The notes: a model not told the origin generated them from the sequence alone. A stretch of 13,732 bases of DNA from Citromicrobium sp. (GCA_002712945.1 PAVA01000086.1:1-13732); one strand, 5' to 3'; shown: positions 1 through 7,367, counted from the stretch's first letter. Numbers and translations are program-made.

Positions 1-114
1 CGGTGTCTTGCGGCGGCGGTCGACGATCTCCCACCCCTCGCCTTCGAGCCAGCGCGCGGCTTCTTCCTCGCCGCCACGCCCTGCCCTTTCGGCACGCTCG
101 CGCTTCAGACTCAC
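1..114 (-). CDS. YraN family (UPF0102) protein, 5' end only
   Basis: Only the first 38 codons are in the window; the gene continues off the left edge. The start is a GTG whose bases overlap the rsmI stop (GTGA, 4-base overlap), so the two genes are very likely translationally coupled. The visible peptide has the basic start of the family (KRERAERAGRGGEEEAARWL), then a segment resembling the usual 'GW.IV.RR.RTP' lead into the nuclease-like core. The catalytic Glu and Asp region of this restriction-endonuclease-like fold lies outside the window and cannot be checked. YraN proteins are predicted nucleases of unknown role and often lie beside rsmI, which supports the call. Confidence 0.75.
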   Translation of the reverse strand, partial: MSLKRERAERAGRGGEEEAARWLEGEGWEIVDRRRKTP

Positions 115-1016
115 TCGCGCAGTTCCAACGCACGGGCGTAAAGCGCCTTGCGATCCGCGCCGGTCGCCTTGGCCACCTTCGCCGCCGCCTGCGAGGGCTT
201 TTCGGTCTGCAAGGCCTCGCGCAGCAAAGTATCGACATCCTCGGCGCTTGCCTCTTGCTCCGATGGAGGCTCGACCAGCAGGACGATCTCTCCCTTGGGC
301 GGATGCGCCTCGTAATGGGTGATCAGAGCCTGCGGCGTCTCGACCCGACATTCCTCGTGCAGCTTGGTGATCTCGCGCGCCACGGCCACCCGCCGACCGG
401 ACAAGGCCGTAGCGATGGCGCCCAGAGCCTTGGTCAGGCGCGGTCCGCTTTCGTAGAACACCAGCGTCGCGTCGACCGCAGCAAACTCCGCCAGCATATC
501 CGCCCGCGCCTTTTCCTTCATCGGCAGGAAACCGGCGAACAGGAAGCGGTCGCTCGGCAGGCCTGCCAGCGTGATCGCGGCGATGGCGGCGCAGGGGCCG
601 GGGATCGTGGTGACCGGCACGCCCGCCTCGCGTGCGGCATTGACCAGCCGGTATCCCGGATCCGAGATCAGCGGTGTGCCTGCATCGCTCACCAGCGCGA
701 CCGCGCGCGTCTCCATGCTCTCGACAAGCCGCGCCCGGTCGCGCTCATCGGCATGGTCGTTATAACGCCACAGCGGCTTGGAAAGGCCGAGGTGCTTCAT
801 CAGCTTGCCGGTGACGCGCGTGTCTTCGCAGGCGACCCCGTCGCACCGCCTCAGCACGTCGACTGCCCGCAAGGTGATGTCGTTCAGATTGCCAATCGGC
901 GTCGCGACGATATAGAGGCCCGGCGCAAGTGCGGCGTCCAGGTCCGAACCGGGATTGTGTGCGTCGCTGGAACTGGTCACCAACCGGCCATGAACCAATC
1001 GAGGGGATTTTCGCAA
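111..1016 (-). CDS. rsmI: 16S rRNA (cytidine(1402)-2'-O)-methyltransferase RsmI
   Basis: This enzyme uses S-adenosylmethionine to 2'-O-methylate C1402 of 16S rRNA in the ribosomal decoding centre; it acts in the cytoplasm. Counting from the TTG at 1016 (301 residues, close to the usual length), the family signatures are in order: LYIVATPIGNLNDIT (34-48), the CEDTR segment (63-67), VSDAGTPLISDPGYRLV (109-125), and IPGPCAAIAA followed by LAGLPSDRFLFAGFLP (138-165). The start is uncertain. The TTG at 1016 gives a 30-residue leader with no strong ribosome-binding site, and the GTG at 980 or TTG at 983 would be nearer the conserved core. The gene is divergent from the LpoA-like gene, as rsmI and lpoA are in E. 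coli. Its 3' end overlaps the YraN gene by 4 bases. Confidence 0.95.
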   Translation of the reverse strand: MRKSPRLVHGRLVTSSSDAHNPGSDLDAALAPGLYIVATPIGNLNDITLRAVDVLRRCDGVACEDTRVTGKLMKHLGLSKPLWRYNDHADERDRARLVESMETRAVALVSDAGTPLISDPGYRLVNAAREAGVPVTTIPGPCAAIAAITLAGLPSDRFLFAGFLPMKEKARADMLAEFAAVDATLVFYESGPRLTKALGAIATALSGRRVAVAREITKLHEECRVETPQALITHYEAHPPKGEIVLLVEPPSEQEASAEDVDTLLREALQTEKPSQAAAKVAKATGADRKALYARALELRE

Positions 1017-1018
1017 GC

Positions 1019-2239
1019 ATGATGGGCACCAGCAAGATTAAGCTCGGCACTATTCGCCGCATGATGCTCGCTTTCGGCACCGGCCTGCTGCTCGCCGGCT
1101 GCCAGCTCATCCCCGATGTCTCGGGGCCGAGCACGCCACCGCCGCCGACGTCCCAGCCGGGGCCCTCCACCGGCGATTCGCGGACGCCGCCGCCGATCCC
1201 GCGCGACACGCCCCTTCCCCTGCCGCAGGATGAGGCACGCCACCGGGTCGCGCTGCTGGTGCCGACCGGCGGCGAAAACGGGCGCGTCGGCCAGTCGATC
1301 GCCAATGCGACCACCATGGCGCTGCTCGATACGAATGCCGACAACCTGCGTATCACCACTTATGACACGTCCGACGATCCGCGCGGTGCCGCAAGGCGCG
1401 CCATCGCCGAAGGAAACCAGCTGATCCTCGGCCCGCTGCTCGGTCGCAACGTGGCGGACGTGCTGGCCGAGGCGCGCCCGGCGGGCATTCCGCTGATCGC
1501 CTTTTCCAACGATGTCAGCGTCGCCTCGCCCGATGTCTATCTGATGGGCCTCTCGCCCTCGCAATCGGTTGCCCGCACGGTCGAGTTCGCCCGTGGCCAG
1601 GGTGCCCGCAATTACGGCGCGCTGGTGCCCGATGGCGAGTATGGCCGGCAGGCGGAGCTTGCCCTGATCGAGGCGCTGCGCGGCGTCGGCGGCACCCTCG
1701 TCGCGACCGAGCGCTATTCGCGCAACGAAGGTTCCGCGGCCAGTGCCGCGCGTCGTCTGCGGGCGCGCGGCGGGTTCGATACCGTGATGATCGCCGACAG
1801 CCCGCGCCTCGCGATTATCGCGGCGGACGAGCTGCGCGGCGAGACCGGCACCGCCCCGCGTCTGCTCGGCACCGAGCTGTGGAGCGGCGAGAGCGCGATT
1901 CCCGAAGCCGAAGCCATGCGCGGCGCGCTGTTTTCGGCCCTGTCGGATGGGCGCTATCGTCGCTTTTCGGACAGCTACCGCAACCGCTTCGGCAATTCGC
2001 CCTACCGCATCGCGACGCTCGGCTACGACAGCGTCCTGCTCGCGCTGCGGGTGGCGGGCGAAGGCTGGCAGCCGGGCACGCCCTTCCCCACCCGCGAGCT
2101 GACCGATGCGGGTGGCTTCCTCGGCCTCGACGGGGCCTTCCGCTTCCGCGCCGACGGCACCGCGCAGCGCACGCTGGAGGTGCGCGAGGTGCGCGACGGG
2201 CAGGTCGTGGTCGTCTCGCCCGCGCCGGACAGTTTCTGA
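1019..2239 (+). CDS. Penicillin-binding protein activator-like lipoprotein (LpoA / periplasmic-binding type)
   Basis: This is a predicted outer-membrane lipoprotein of about 406 residues. The N-terminus has a hydrophobic stretch ending in the lipobox LLAGC, with lipidated Cys28. Residue +2 is Gln, so there is no Asp inner-membrane retention signal. A proline-rich linker (about 37-68) leads to a periplasmic-binding-protein type 1 domain starting HRVALLVPTGG; the LILGPLLGRNVADVL and GIPLIAFSND segments are typical of it. E. coli LpoA uses such a domain to activate the PBP1A transpeptidase. The position divergent from rsmI matches E. coli, but the tetratricopeptide N-domain of LpoA is absent, so the exact partner is an inference. 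ATG 1019 is preceded by GAGGGG (1001-1006), a rather long spacing; ATG 1022 or 1061 would also leave a usable signal peptide. Confidence 0.8.
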   Translation: MMGTSKIKLGTIRRMMLAFGTGLLLAGCQLIPDVSGPSTPPPPTSQPGPSTGDSRTPPPIPRDTPLPLPQDEARHRVALLVPTGGENGRVGQSIANATTMALLDTNADNLRITTYDTSDDPRGAARRAIAEGNQLILGPLLGRNVADVLAEARPAGIPLIAFSNDVSVASPDVYLMGLSPSQSVARTVEFARGQGARNYGALVPDGEYGRQAELALIEALRGVGGTLVATERYSRNEGSAASAARRLRARGGFDTVMIADSPRLAIIAADELRGETGTAPRLLGTELWSGESAIPEAEAMRGALFSALSDGRYRRFSDSYRNRFGNSPYRIATLGYDSVLLALRVAGEGWQPGTPFPTRELTDAGGFLGLDGAFRFRADGTAQRTLEVREVRDGQVVVVSPAPDSF

Positions 2240-2310
2240 TCGGCCGAAACCTGCGGACAGGGGCACCGCGCGGCTTGTGAAGCGGCGTGCCCGCGCCCAG
2301 AGTCGGGCCC

Positions 2311-4299
2311 ATGTCCGATGATCTGTTCGACGGTACGCCGACCTCCAGCGGCGACTATGATTCCTCTTCCATCGAGGTGCTCGAAGGGCTCGAGCCCGTG
2401 CGCCGCCGCCCCGGCATGTATATCGGCGGGACGGACGACCGCGCGCTGCATCACCTCGCCGCCGAAGTCCTCGACAACGCGATGGACGAGGCCGTGGCAG
2501 GCCACGCCACCCGGATCGAGATGCGGCTCGATGAAGGAAACCGGCTCTCGGTAACCGACAACGGGCGCGGCATCCCGGTGGACGAGCACCCCAAATATCC
2601 CGGCAAGTCGACGCTCGAAGTGATCCTCTCGACGCTCCACTCGGGCGGCAAGTTCTCGGGCAAGGCCTACGCGACCTCGGGGGGCCTGCACGGGGTCGGC
2701 GTTTCCGTGGTCAATGCCCTGTCGGAAAACACGCGGGTCGAGGTTGCGCGCGACAAGACGCTCTACGCGCAGGAGTTCTCCAAGGGCCAGACGCTCGGCC
2801 CTATCGAGGAAGTCGGCGCGGCCCCCAACAGGCGCGGCACCACGGTCAGCTTCACACCCGACCCGGAGATTTTCGGCGAGCGCAAGTTCAGCGCAAAGCG
2901 GCTGTTCCAGCTAGCGCGCTCGAAGGCCTATCTCTTCGCAGGTGTCGAGATTCGGTGGAAGTGCGCGGAAAGCCTCGCGGGCGAAGACGTGCCGACCGAG
3001 GAGACGTTCAAGTTCCCCGGCGGGCTCGCCGATCATCTCGCGCAGCGGATCGAGGGGCGCGAATGCGTCACCGCAGAGCCGTTCACGGGGCGCCAGGATT
3101 TCCCGCAAGTGGACGGTACATCGCAGGGCCGCGTCGAGTGGGCGATTGCCTGGCCGCTCTTCTCCGACGCTGCGACCAGCTGGTACTGCAACACCGTGCC
3201 TACCCCCGATGGCGGGACGCACGAGCAGGGCCTGCGCAATGCGCTGACCAAGGGCCTGCGTGCCTTCGGCGATCTCGTCGGCCAGAAGAAGGCGAAGGAC
3301 ATCTCTGCCGATGACGTGATGGCGGGCGCCGAGGTGCTGCTCTCCGTCTTCATCCGCGATCCACAGTTCCAGAGCCAGACCAAGGACCGGCTGACCTCGC
3401 CCGAGGCGGCGAAATTGGTCGAGAATGCGGTGCGCGACCATTTCGACCATTTCCTCGCCGACAACATGGAGCGCGGCAAGGCGCTGCTGGGCGAAGTGAT
3501 GGAGCGCATGGAAGAGCGCCTGCGCCGCCGCGCCGAGCGCGAGGTGAAGCGCAAGACCGCGACCAATGCCAAGAAGCTGCGTCTGCCCGGCAAGCTGACC
3601 GATTGTTCGGGCGAGACCGACGGCGAGACCGAGCTGTTCATTGTCGAAGGCGATTCGGCCGGAGGCAGCGCCAAGCAGGCGCGCGACCGCAAGACGCAGG
3701 CGATCCTGCCGATCCGGGGCAAGATCCTCAATGTCGCGTCCGCCAGTGCCGACAAGATCCGCGCCAACAGCGAGATCGCGGACCTGATCCTCGCGCTCGG
3801 CTGCGGCGTGCGCAAGGATTGCGACGCCGATGCGCTGCGATACGACCGCGTGGTCATCATGACCGACGCCGATGTCGACGGCGCGCACATCGCGACGCTG
3901 TTGATGACCTTCTTCTTCCAGGAAATGCCGGACATTGTCCGCAAGGGCCACCTCTTCCTCGCCCAGCCGCCGCTCTACCGGCTGACCAGCGGCAAGGAGA
4001 GCCGCTACGCGCGCGACGAGGAGCACCGGCGCGAGCTGGAAGAGACGGTCTTCAAGGGCAAGAAGATCGAGATCAGCCGCTTCAAGGGCCTCGGCGAAAT
4101 GAACCCCGCGCAGCTGCGCGAAACGACCATGCATCCGGACAGCCGGAGCCTGATCCGCATTACTCTGCCCCCCGAGTTCGAGGACCGCGCGGCGGTGAAG
4201 GAACTTGTCGGCCAGCTGATGGGCCGCAACCCGGAACACCGCTACCAGTTCATTCAGAACAAGGCCGGAGACCTCGACCGCGAGCTGATCGACGCCTGA
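2311..4299 (+). CDS. parE: DNA topoisomerase IV subunit B
   Basis: This is the ATPase subunit of topoisomerase IV, which with ParC decatenates daughter chromosomes. The protein has 662 residues, fitting ParE and clearly shorter than Gram-negative GyrB. The GHKL ATPase domain shows Glu52 and Asn56 (AAEVLDNAMDEA), DNGRGIP (83-89), GGKFSG and GGLHGVGVSVVNALS (124-138). The TOPRIM domain has EGDSAGGSAKQARDR starting at Glu446 and the metal site Asp519-x-Asp521-x-Asp523, followed by PLYRL and the C-terminal FKGLGEMNP and PEHRYQFIQN segments. I chose ATG 2311, giving MSDDLFDG, over the in-frame GTG at 2287, because the extension matches nothing conserved. The gene starts 71 bases after the LpoA-like gene with no clear terminator between. 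Its stop codon overlaps the GAGG in front of the next gene. Confidence 0.96.
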   Translation: MSDDLFDGTPTSSGDYDSSSIEVLEGLEPVRRRPGMYIGGTDDRALHHLAAEVLDNAMDEAVAGHATRIEMRLDEGNRLSVTDNGRGIPVDEHPKYPGKSTLEVILSTLHSGGKFSGKAYATSGGLHGVGVSVVNALSENTRVEVARDKTLYAQEFSKGQTLGPIEEVGAAPNRRGTTVSFTPDPEIFGERKFSAKRLFQLARSKAYLFAGVEIRWKCAESLAGEDVPTEETFKFPGGLADHLAQRIEGRECVTAEPFTGRQDFPQVDGTSQGRVEWAIAWPLFSDAATSWYCNTVPTPDGGTHEQGLRNALTKGLRAFGDLVGQKKAKDISADDVMAGAEVLLSVFIRDPQFQSQTKDRLTSPEAAKLVENAVRDHFDHFLADNMERGKALLGEVMERMEERLRRRAEREVKRKTATNAKKLRLPGKLTDCSGETDGETELFIVEGDSAGGSAKQARDRKTQAILPIRGKILNVASASADKIRANSEIADLILALGCGVRKDCDADALRYDRVVIMTDADVDGAHIATLLMTFFFQEMPDIVRKGHLFLAQPPLYRLTSGKESRYARDEEHRRELEETVFKGKKIEISRFKGLGEMNPAQLRETTMHPDSRSLIRITLPPEFEDRAAVKELVGQLMGRNPEHRYQFIQNKAGDLDRELIDA

Positions 4300-4302
4300 G
4301 GC
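4289..4302 (+). repeat. Direct repeat copy 1, at the parE 3' end
   Basis: The 14 bases TCGACGCCTGAGGC include the last codons and stop of parE. They recur exactly at 4873-4886. Allowing a one-base gap, the match extends upstream to TGAT(T)CGACGCCTGAGGC. The core GCCTGAGGC is itself an odd palindrome. The two copies bracket the AT-richer gene at 4308-4871, as expected of an insertion boundary. Confidence 0.7.
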
Positions 4303-4307
4303 CGGAA

Positions 4308-4871
4308 ATGTTTGATGAAATCGTAATTGTCGTTCTAACTGCGGCCGCCACATCGGCGCTATGGTTCATCCAAAGGTGGTTTACGCGTGCGGGTTCCGAT
4401 GAGCTAATAGCCCGGACATCCTCGGTGCTTTCGCTTCATACGAAGCTTAAAGCTACAGGTATGTCCGACAACGAAGCGATTACATTCCTTAGTGATCTCG
4501 GCATAGAGCAGGTTGCCCTCGAAAAGTTCGTTCGCAGAGGAAAATCTAACTACAACGCCAAAAATTCGCCTCTCCACACGACCGGAGCAATAGGCGCTCA
4601 ATTGGATGCGAGGGCACAAACGCTCGATCACGAAATCGCAGAGCTTATTCTTAAACTTACGATATTAGCCAGCGATCCGGAATACTCCACTGCGCTTGAA
4701 AAAGCACAGAAAGCTTGGAAGAAATACCAAGAAGCGGAAAGTCGCGCTGCCTACGAAGAATATCGTCATGGGACAATCCGTAGTTCATCTTCTCTTTCGA
4801 CCAGCATCGAATTAGCTGAACTTCGTATTGCCTATCTGAAGGACAAGATAGCCTACAAGGAGGCGCTTTGA
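4308..4871 (+). CDS. Membrane-anchored protein with LprI/DUF1311-like C-terminal domain, probably acquired
   Basis: The protein has 187 residues. A single N-terminal membrane helix (about 5-21) is preceded by Asp3 and Glu4 and followed by Arg23 and Arg27, which predicts a cytoplasmic C-terminal part. The middle (about 30-90) is unrecognised. Residues about 98-180 fit the LprI/DUF1311 pattern: paired helices, the signature AQKAWKKYQEAES (133-145), an EEYRHGT turn and an ELAELRIAYLKDKI helix. Exported members of that family carry two disulfide-forming cysteines; this protein has no cysteine, and the usual 'DAEC' position reads EAES. The coding DNA is AT-richer than its neighbours (three sampled 60-base rows were 42-53% GC, against 62% in a parE row) and uses codons such as ATA, TTA and CTA that neighbours avoid. 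ATG 4308 begins 8 bases after parE, with GAGG at 4298-4301 as ribosome-binding site. Function is unknown. Confidence 0.75.
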   Translation: MFDEIVIVVLTAAATSALWFIQRWFTRAGSDELIARTSSVLSLHTKLKATGMSDNEAITFLSDLGIEQVALEKFVRRGKSNYNAKNSPLHTTGAIGAQLDARAQTLDHEIAELILKLTILASDPEYSTALEKAQKAWKKYQEAESRAAYEEYRHGTIRSSSSLSTSIELAELRIAYLKDKIAYKEAL

Positions 4872-4872
4872 T

Positions 4873-4886
4873 TCGACGCCTGAGGC
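4873..4886 (+). repeat. Direct repeat copy 2, downstream of the AT-rich gene
   Basis: This is an exact copy of the 14-base sequence at the parE 3' end, starting 584 bases from the first. It lies just after the stop codon of the LprI-like gene, where base composition returns to the high-GC norm. If the segment was inserted, this copy marks the right-hand boundary and the ancestral parE downstream sequence resumes here. Confidence 0.7.
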
Positions 4887-4962
4887 GATTGCATATGGCG
4901 GGCGCACCAGCAGCCCCGGAATGTGGAGGCGCTAAGCAAGGCCACTTTCGGGGAGAGGTGCG

Positions 4963-6219
4963 ATGCCGAGTGTGCGGGTCAGTCTGGCGATTGCGGGCTT
5001 TTCCATCGCCCTGGCCTCCTGCGGGGTGCCCTCCCCCGATCCCGCGCTGTGGCAGACCGATCTTGGCGCCTGCCCGACCATCGCGACGGTCGAGCAGGCG
5101 AACCCCGATCATATCTTCGTGATGTCCAGCAGCCTGCCCGATTGCCGCACCGGCGCCATGCGGTTCTCGACCTATCGTAGCAACCGGGGCATGACCTTCG
5201 CGCAGGCGCAACTCACCGGCCCCGAGGATGAGCCGGCCCGGACCCACACCACCCGCCGCTTCGCGGACCGCGAGACGTGGCGCGACGCCATCCGGAAGGC
5301 GGTGTCGAGCGAAGGGGGCAGTTCGGGCAAGCTCGCGATTTATGTCCACGGCTACAACAACTCCTACGAAGAAGCGCTGCGCACGGGCGAGATCGTGCGC
5401 CGCTCCTTCGAATATTCGGTGCCGACTGTGGTTCTGTCGTGGCCCTCGCGGGACCGCGGACTGAGCTATATCTACGACGAGGCCAGTCTGGGCTGGGCGC
5501 AGCAGTATAACAGCGAGGTTCTGGCCGATCTGGCCGAAATCGCGAGCGACATCACTCTGGTCTCGCACAGCATGGGCGGGCGCGCGCTGATCCAGAGCGT
5601 GCTCGATCTCGATACGCGCTATCCCGGGCGGGCGCGGAACGTGAAGCGGCTGGTGATCGCCTCGCCCGATGTCGACCGGCACCGGGTCTTGAGGGACGGA
5701 GGCGAGATCGATCGCCTGTTGACCTTCGGCCAGCCGGACTCGACCGAGCGGCGCGACATCGTCGTCTACACTTCGGCCGAGGACCGCCCCATCTGGCTCT
5801 CGCAGATGGCACATGGCTATGCCCGGCTCGGCACGACCCAGTGCCGCTACTCGGTCGACTACGCGGACCGGGAGGTGGCCAAATCCCGGCGGCAGGACTG
5901 CCATGCAACGCGCTTTCGCGACAATTTCTGGATCGTGGACACCTCGAACAGCCCCGGGCCGGACTCGGATTTCTGGCGCCATTCCGACGTCTTCGAATCC
6001 TGCACGGGGCGTGCGGACCTGCGCGCGTTCCTGATGGGCCGGCACGACGTGCCCTGGCGCGAAAGGCTCGATTCGGAGAGCTACCCGGACTGGCAGGCGA
6101 CGCCCGAATGGGCGGGTCGGGTCGGGTGGCGTCTGGTGGACGACCCCGGCCTTCAGCAGGACGGCGAGTGTGTCGAATGGATGCCCGCCGGGGAGCGCAC
6201 GCTGTCAGCCACCAATTGA
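4963..6219 (+). CDS. Lipoprotein alpha/beta hydrolase (DUF900-like)
   Basis: This is a 418-residue predicted secreted lipoprotein: the signal peptide ends in LASC with lipidated Cys20. The hydrolase core has an oxyanion-side motif YVHGYNNSYEEAL (His129 in HGYNN), a strand VVLSWPS, and the nucleophile elbow VSHSMGGRA with Ser203. ASPDVD (Asp236 or Asp238) is the likely acid, and QMAHGYARLG supplies the probable catalytic His284. This layout fits the DUF900 group of esterase-like alpha/beta hydrolases, often envelope proteins of unknown substrate. The extra cysteines in the C-terminal half (QCRYS, DCHATRF, ESCTGR, GECVEW) could form disulfides outside the cytoplasm. ATG 4963 has a strong ribosome-binding site (GGGAGAGG, 4951-4958). 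The 91-base gap before it holds the second direct repeat and no evident terminator. Confidence 0.88.
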   Translation: MPSVRVSLAIAGFSIALASCGVPSPDPALWQTDLGACPTIATVEQANPDHIFVMSSSLPDCRTGAMRFSTYRSNRGMTFAQAQLTGPEDEPARTHTTRRFADRETWRDAIRKAVSSEGGSSGKLAIYVHGYNNSYEEALRTGEIVRRSFEYSVPTVVLSWPSRDRGLSYIYDEASLGWAQQYNSEVLADLAEIASDITLVSHSMGGRALIQSVLDLDTRYPGRARNVKRLVIASPDVDRHRVLRDGGEIDRLLTFGQPDSTERRDIVVYTSAEDRPIWLSQMAHGYARLGTTQCRYSVDYADREVAKSRRQDCHATRFRDNFWIVDTSNSPGPDSDFWRHSDVFESCTGRADLRAFLMGRHDVPWRERLDSESYPDWQATPEWAGRVGWRLVDDPGLQQDGECVEWMPAGERTLSATN

Positions 6220-6248
6220 GGCGAGCGCGAAAAAATCTTCGCCCCCTC

Positions 6249-6276
6249 TGTAAGAAATCCGCTTGGCCAGCGACTA
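6249..6276 (+). promoter_or_regulatory. Candidate ECF-type autoregulatory promoter
   Basis: TGTAAG at 6249-6254 and CGACTA at 6271-6276, separated by 16 bases, resemble the -35 (GTAAC-like) and -10 (CGACTA/CGTCTA-like) elements recognised by many ECF sigma factors. The pair lies directly upstream of the ECF sigma gene, where such promoters usually drive autoregulation. Initiation about 7 bases past the -10 would fall at the ATG (6284), giving a nearly leaderless transcript. Called by eye only. Confidence 0.4.
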
Positions 6277-6283
6277 AAGGGGC

Positions 6284-6805
6284 ATGACCGGGCAACAGGC
6301 CACACTTTACACTCAAGCGGGCGAGCAGTTCGCCCCCGCTATCGCCCGGCTTGCCCGCGCGATGGAACGCGATACCGACAAGGCGCGCGATCTCGAACAG
6401 GACATCCACCTCGAATTGTGGCGCAGCTTCGCGCGGTTCGACGGGAACTGCGCGCTCAAGACATGGGTCTTCCGCGTTGCGCATAATGTCGCCGCCGACC
6501 ATGTGGGGCGCGCCTCGCGGAAACCCGCCACGGTCGATCTCGACGAAATCGATACCCTGCCCGCGCCCGGCGATGGCGAAGCCGCACAGGCCGACAGCCA
6601 CGCCCTCGCCCGGCTCCATTCGATCATCCGCACCCTCCCCCTGCTCGACGCGCAGGTCATCCTGCTGTGGCTCGAAGGCCATTCGGGCGCGGAGATCGCG
6701 GAAGTGACGGGCCTTTCCAGCGGTGCAGCGGCCACGCGGCTGTCGCGGCTGAGGAACAGGCTCGCCGCGCAATTCCAACTCCCGGAGGTCGAGAATGACC
6801 GATAG
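6284..6805 (+). CDS. ECF-type RNA polymerase sigma factor
   Basis: This is a 173-residue sigma-70 family protein with only regions 2 and 4, the ECF layout. Region 2 (about 16-78) contains DLEQDIHLELWRSFARFDG, then the -10 recognition helix segment LKTWVFRVAHNVAADHVGR. An acidic linker (about 82-105) follows. Region 4 (about 107-162) has LPLLDAQVILLWLEGHSGAEIAEVTGLS and a helix-turn-helix ending SGAAATRLSRLRNRL, which should bind the -35 element. The start ATG 6284 has AAAGGGG just upstream (6276-6282). The gene overlaps the next one by 11 bases, typical of a sigma and anti-sigma pair. The inducing signal cannot be read from the sequence. Confidence 0.93.
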   Translation: MTGQQATLYTQAGEQFAPAIARLARAMERDTDKARDLEQDIHLELWRSFARFDGNCALKTWVFRVAHNVAADHVGRASRKPATVDLDEIDTLPAPGDGEAAQADSHALARLHSIIRTLPLLDAQVILLWLEGHSGAEIAEVTGLSSGAAATRLSRLRNRLAAQFQLPEVENDR

Positions 6806-7367
6806 TCTCCAGCAACTCTGGCGCGCAGACGATGCCGCCGACAGCTTCACGGACCCGGCCCGGCTCGAGAAGCGCAGGACGCGGTTCGAGCGGACGATCC
6901 GCCGTCGCAACCTGATCGAATATGCGGCGGGCGCCCTGCTGCTGTGCCTCGAAGTGCCCGCTTTCATCATGTTCGCCGCGAGCGGGCAGACGCTGATGGC
7001 AGGCGCGATCGTCCTGATGCTGGGCGGCACCATTGCCGTGATGTGGAACCTGCACAGGCGCGCCTCGATGCGCTCCCGCCGTCCGGAGGAGGATTGCCGC
7101 AGCCACCTGATTGCGCAGTACCGCCGCCAGGCGGAGGCGCTGCGCACGGTGCCGTTTTGGTATATCGGGCCGCTGATGCCCGGGGTGCTGGGTGTCTACG
7201 GCACGGTCGCAATCGAGGCGGCAAGGCGCGGACGGTTCGCCGAGTTCGTCTCCGAGATGGGCCTGCCTTTCGGCCTCACGCTCGCCTTCTTCGGCTTCGT
7301 CATCTGGCTCAACCTGCGTGCCGCACGTGCTCTGCAGCGGCAGGCGGAGGAGCTGGAAGCGGCGTGA
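6795..7367 (+). CDS. Four-helix membrane protein, candidate anti-sigma factor
   Basis: The protein has 190 residues. A charged cytoplasmic N-terminal segment (1-38, with LQQLWRADDAADSF and a run of arginines) precedes two close membrane helices (about 41-62 and 66-86). A basic cytoplasmic loop (87-118) follows, then two more helices (about 120-141 and 156-176) and a short charged tail. It has no zinc-binding HxxxCxxC motif and no recognisable zinc-finger anti-sigma domain. The 11-base overlap with the ECF sigma gene, with its own ribosome-binding site GGAGG at 6784-6788, suggests tightly matched expression, so a role in holding the sigma factor at the membrane is likely but inferred. It could instead be a membrane protein regulated with the sigma factor. 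Confidence 0.75.
   Translation: MTDSLQQLWRADDAADSFTDPARLEKRRTRFERTIRRRNLIEYAAGALLLCLEVPAFIMFAASGQTLMAGAIVLMLGGTIAVMWNLHRRASMRSRRPEEDCRSHLIAQYRRQAEALRTVPFWYIGPLMPGVLGVYGTVAIEAARRGRFAEFVSEMGLPFGLTLAFFGFVIWLNLRAARALQRQAEELEAA

Noticed and set aside
2911..4353. Long minus-strand reading frame opposite parE
   Set aside because: GC-rich coding DNA gives long open antisense frames. The plus strand here encodes an intact ParE with all motifs, and the antisense protein resembles no family.
4303..4886. Integron gene cassette with attC site
   Set aside because: No GTTRRRY/RYYYAAC core pair or attC-like palindrome was found at the segment's ends.
4859..4933. GGAGGCGCT repeated at 4859-4867 and 4925-4933
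   Set aside because: Nine bases containing a ribosome-binding-like GGAGG are easily repeated by chance; it does not align with the 14-base insertion repeats.
4868..5122. Small gene starting TTG at 4868 after a strong AAGGAGG
   Set aside because: The ribosome-binding site is too close (4 bases), and most of the frame overlaps the lipoprotein hydrolase out of frame. The peptide is Arg/Pro-rich without recognisable features.
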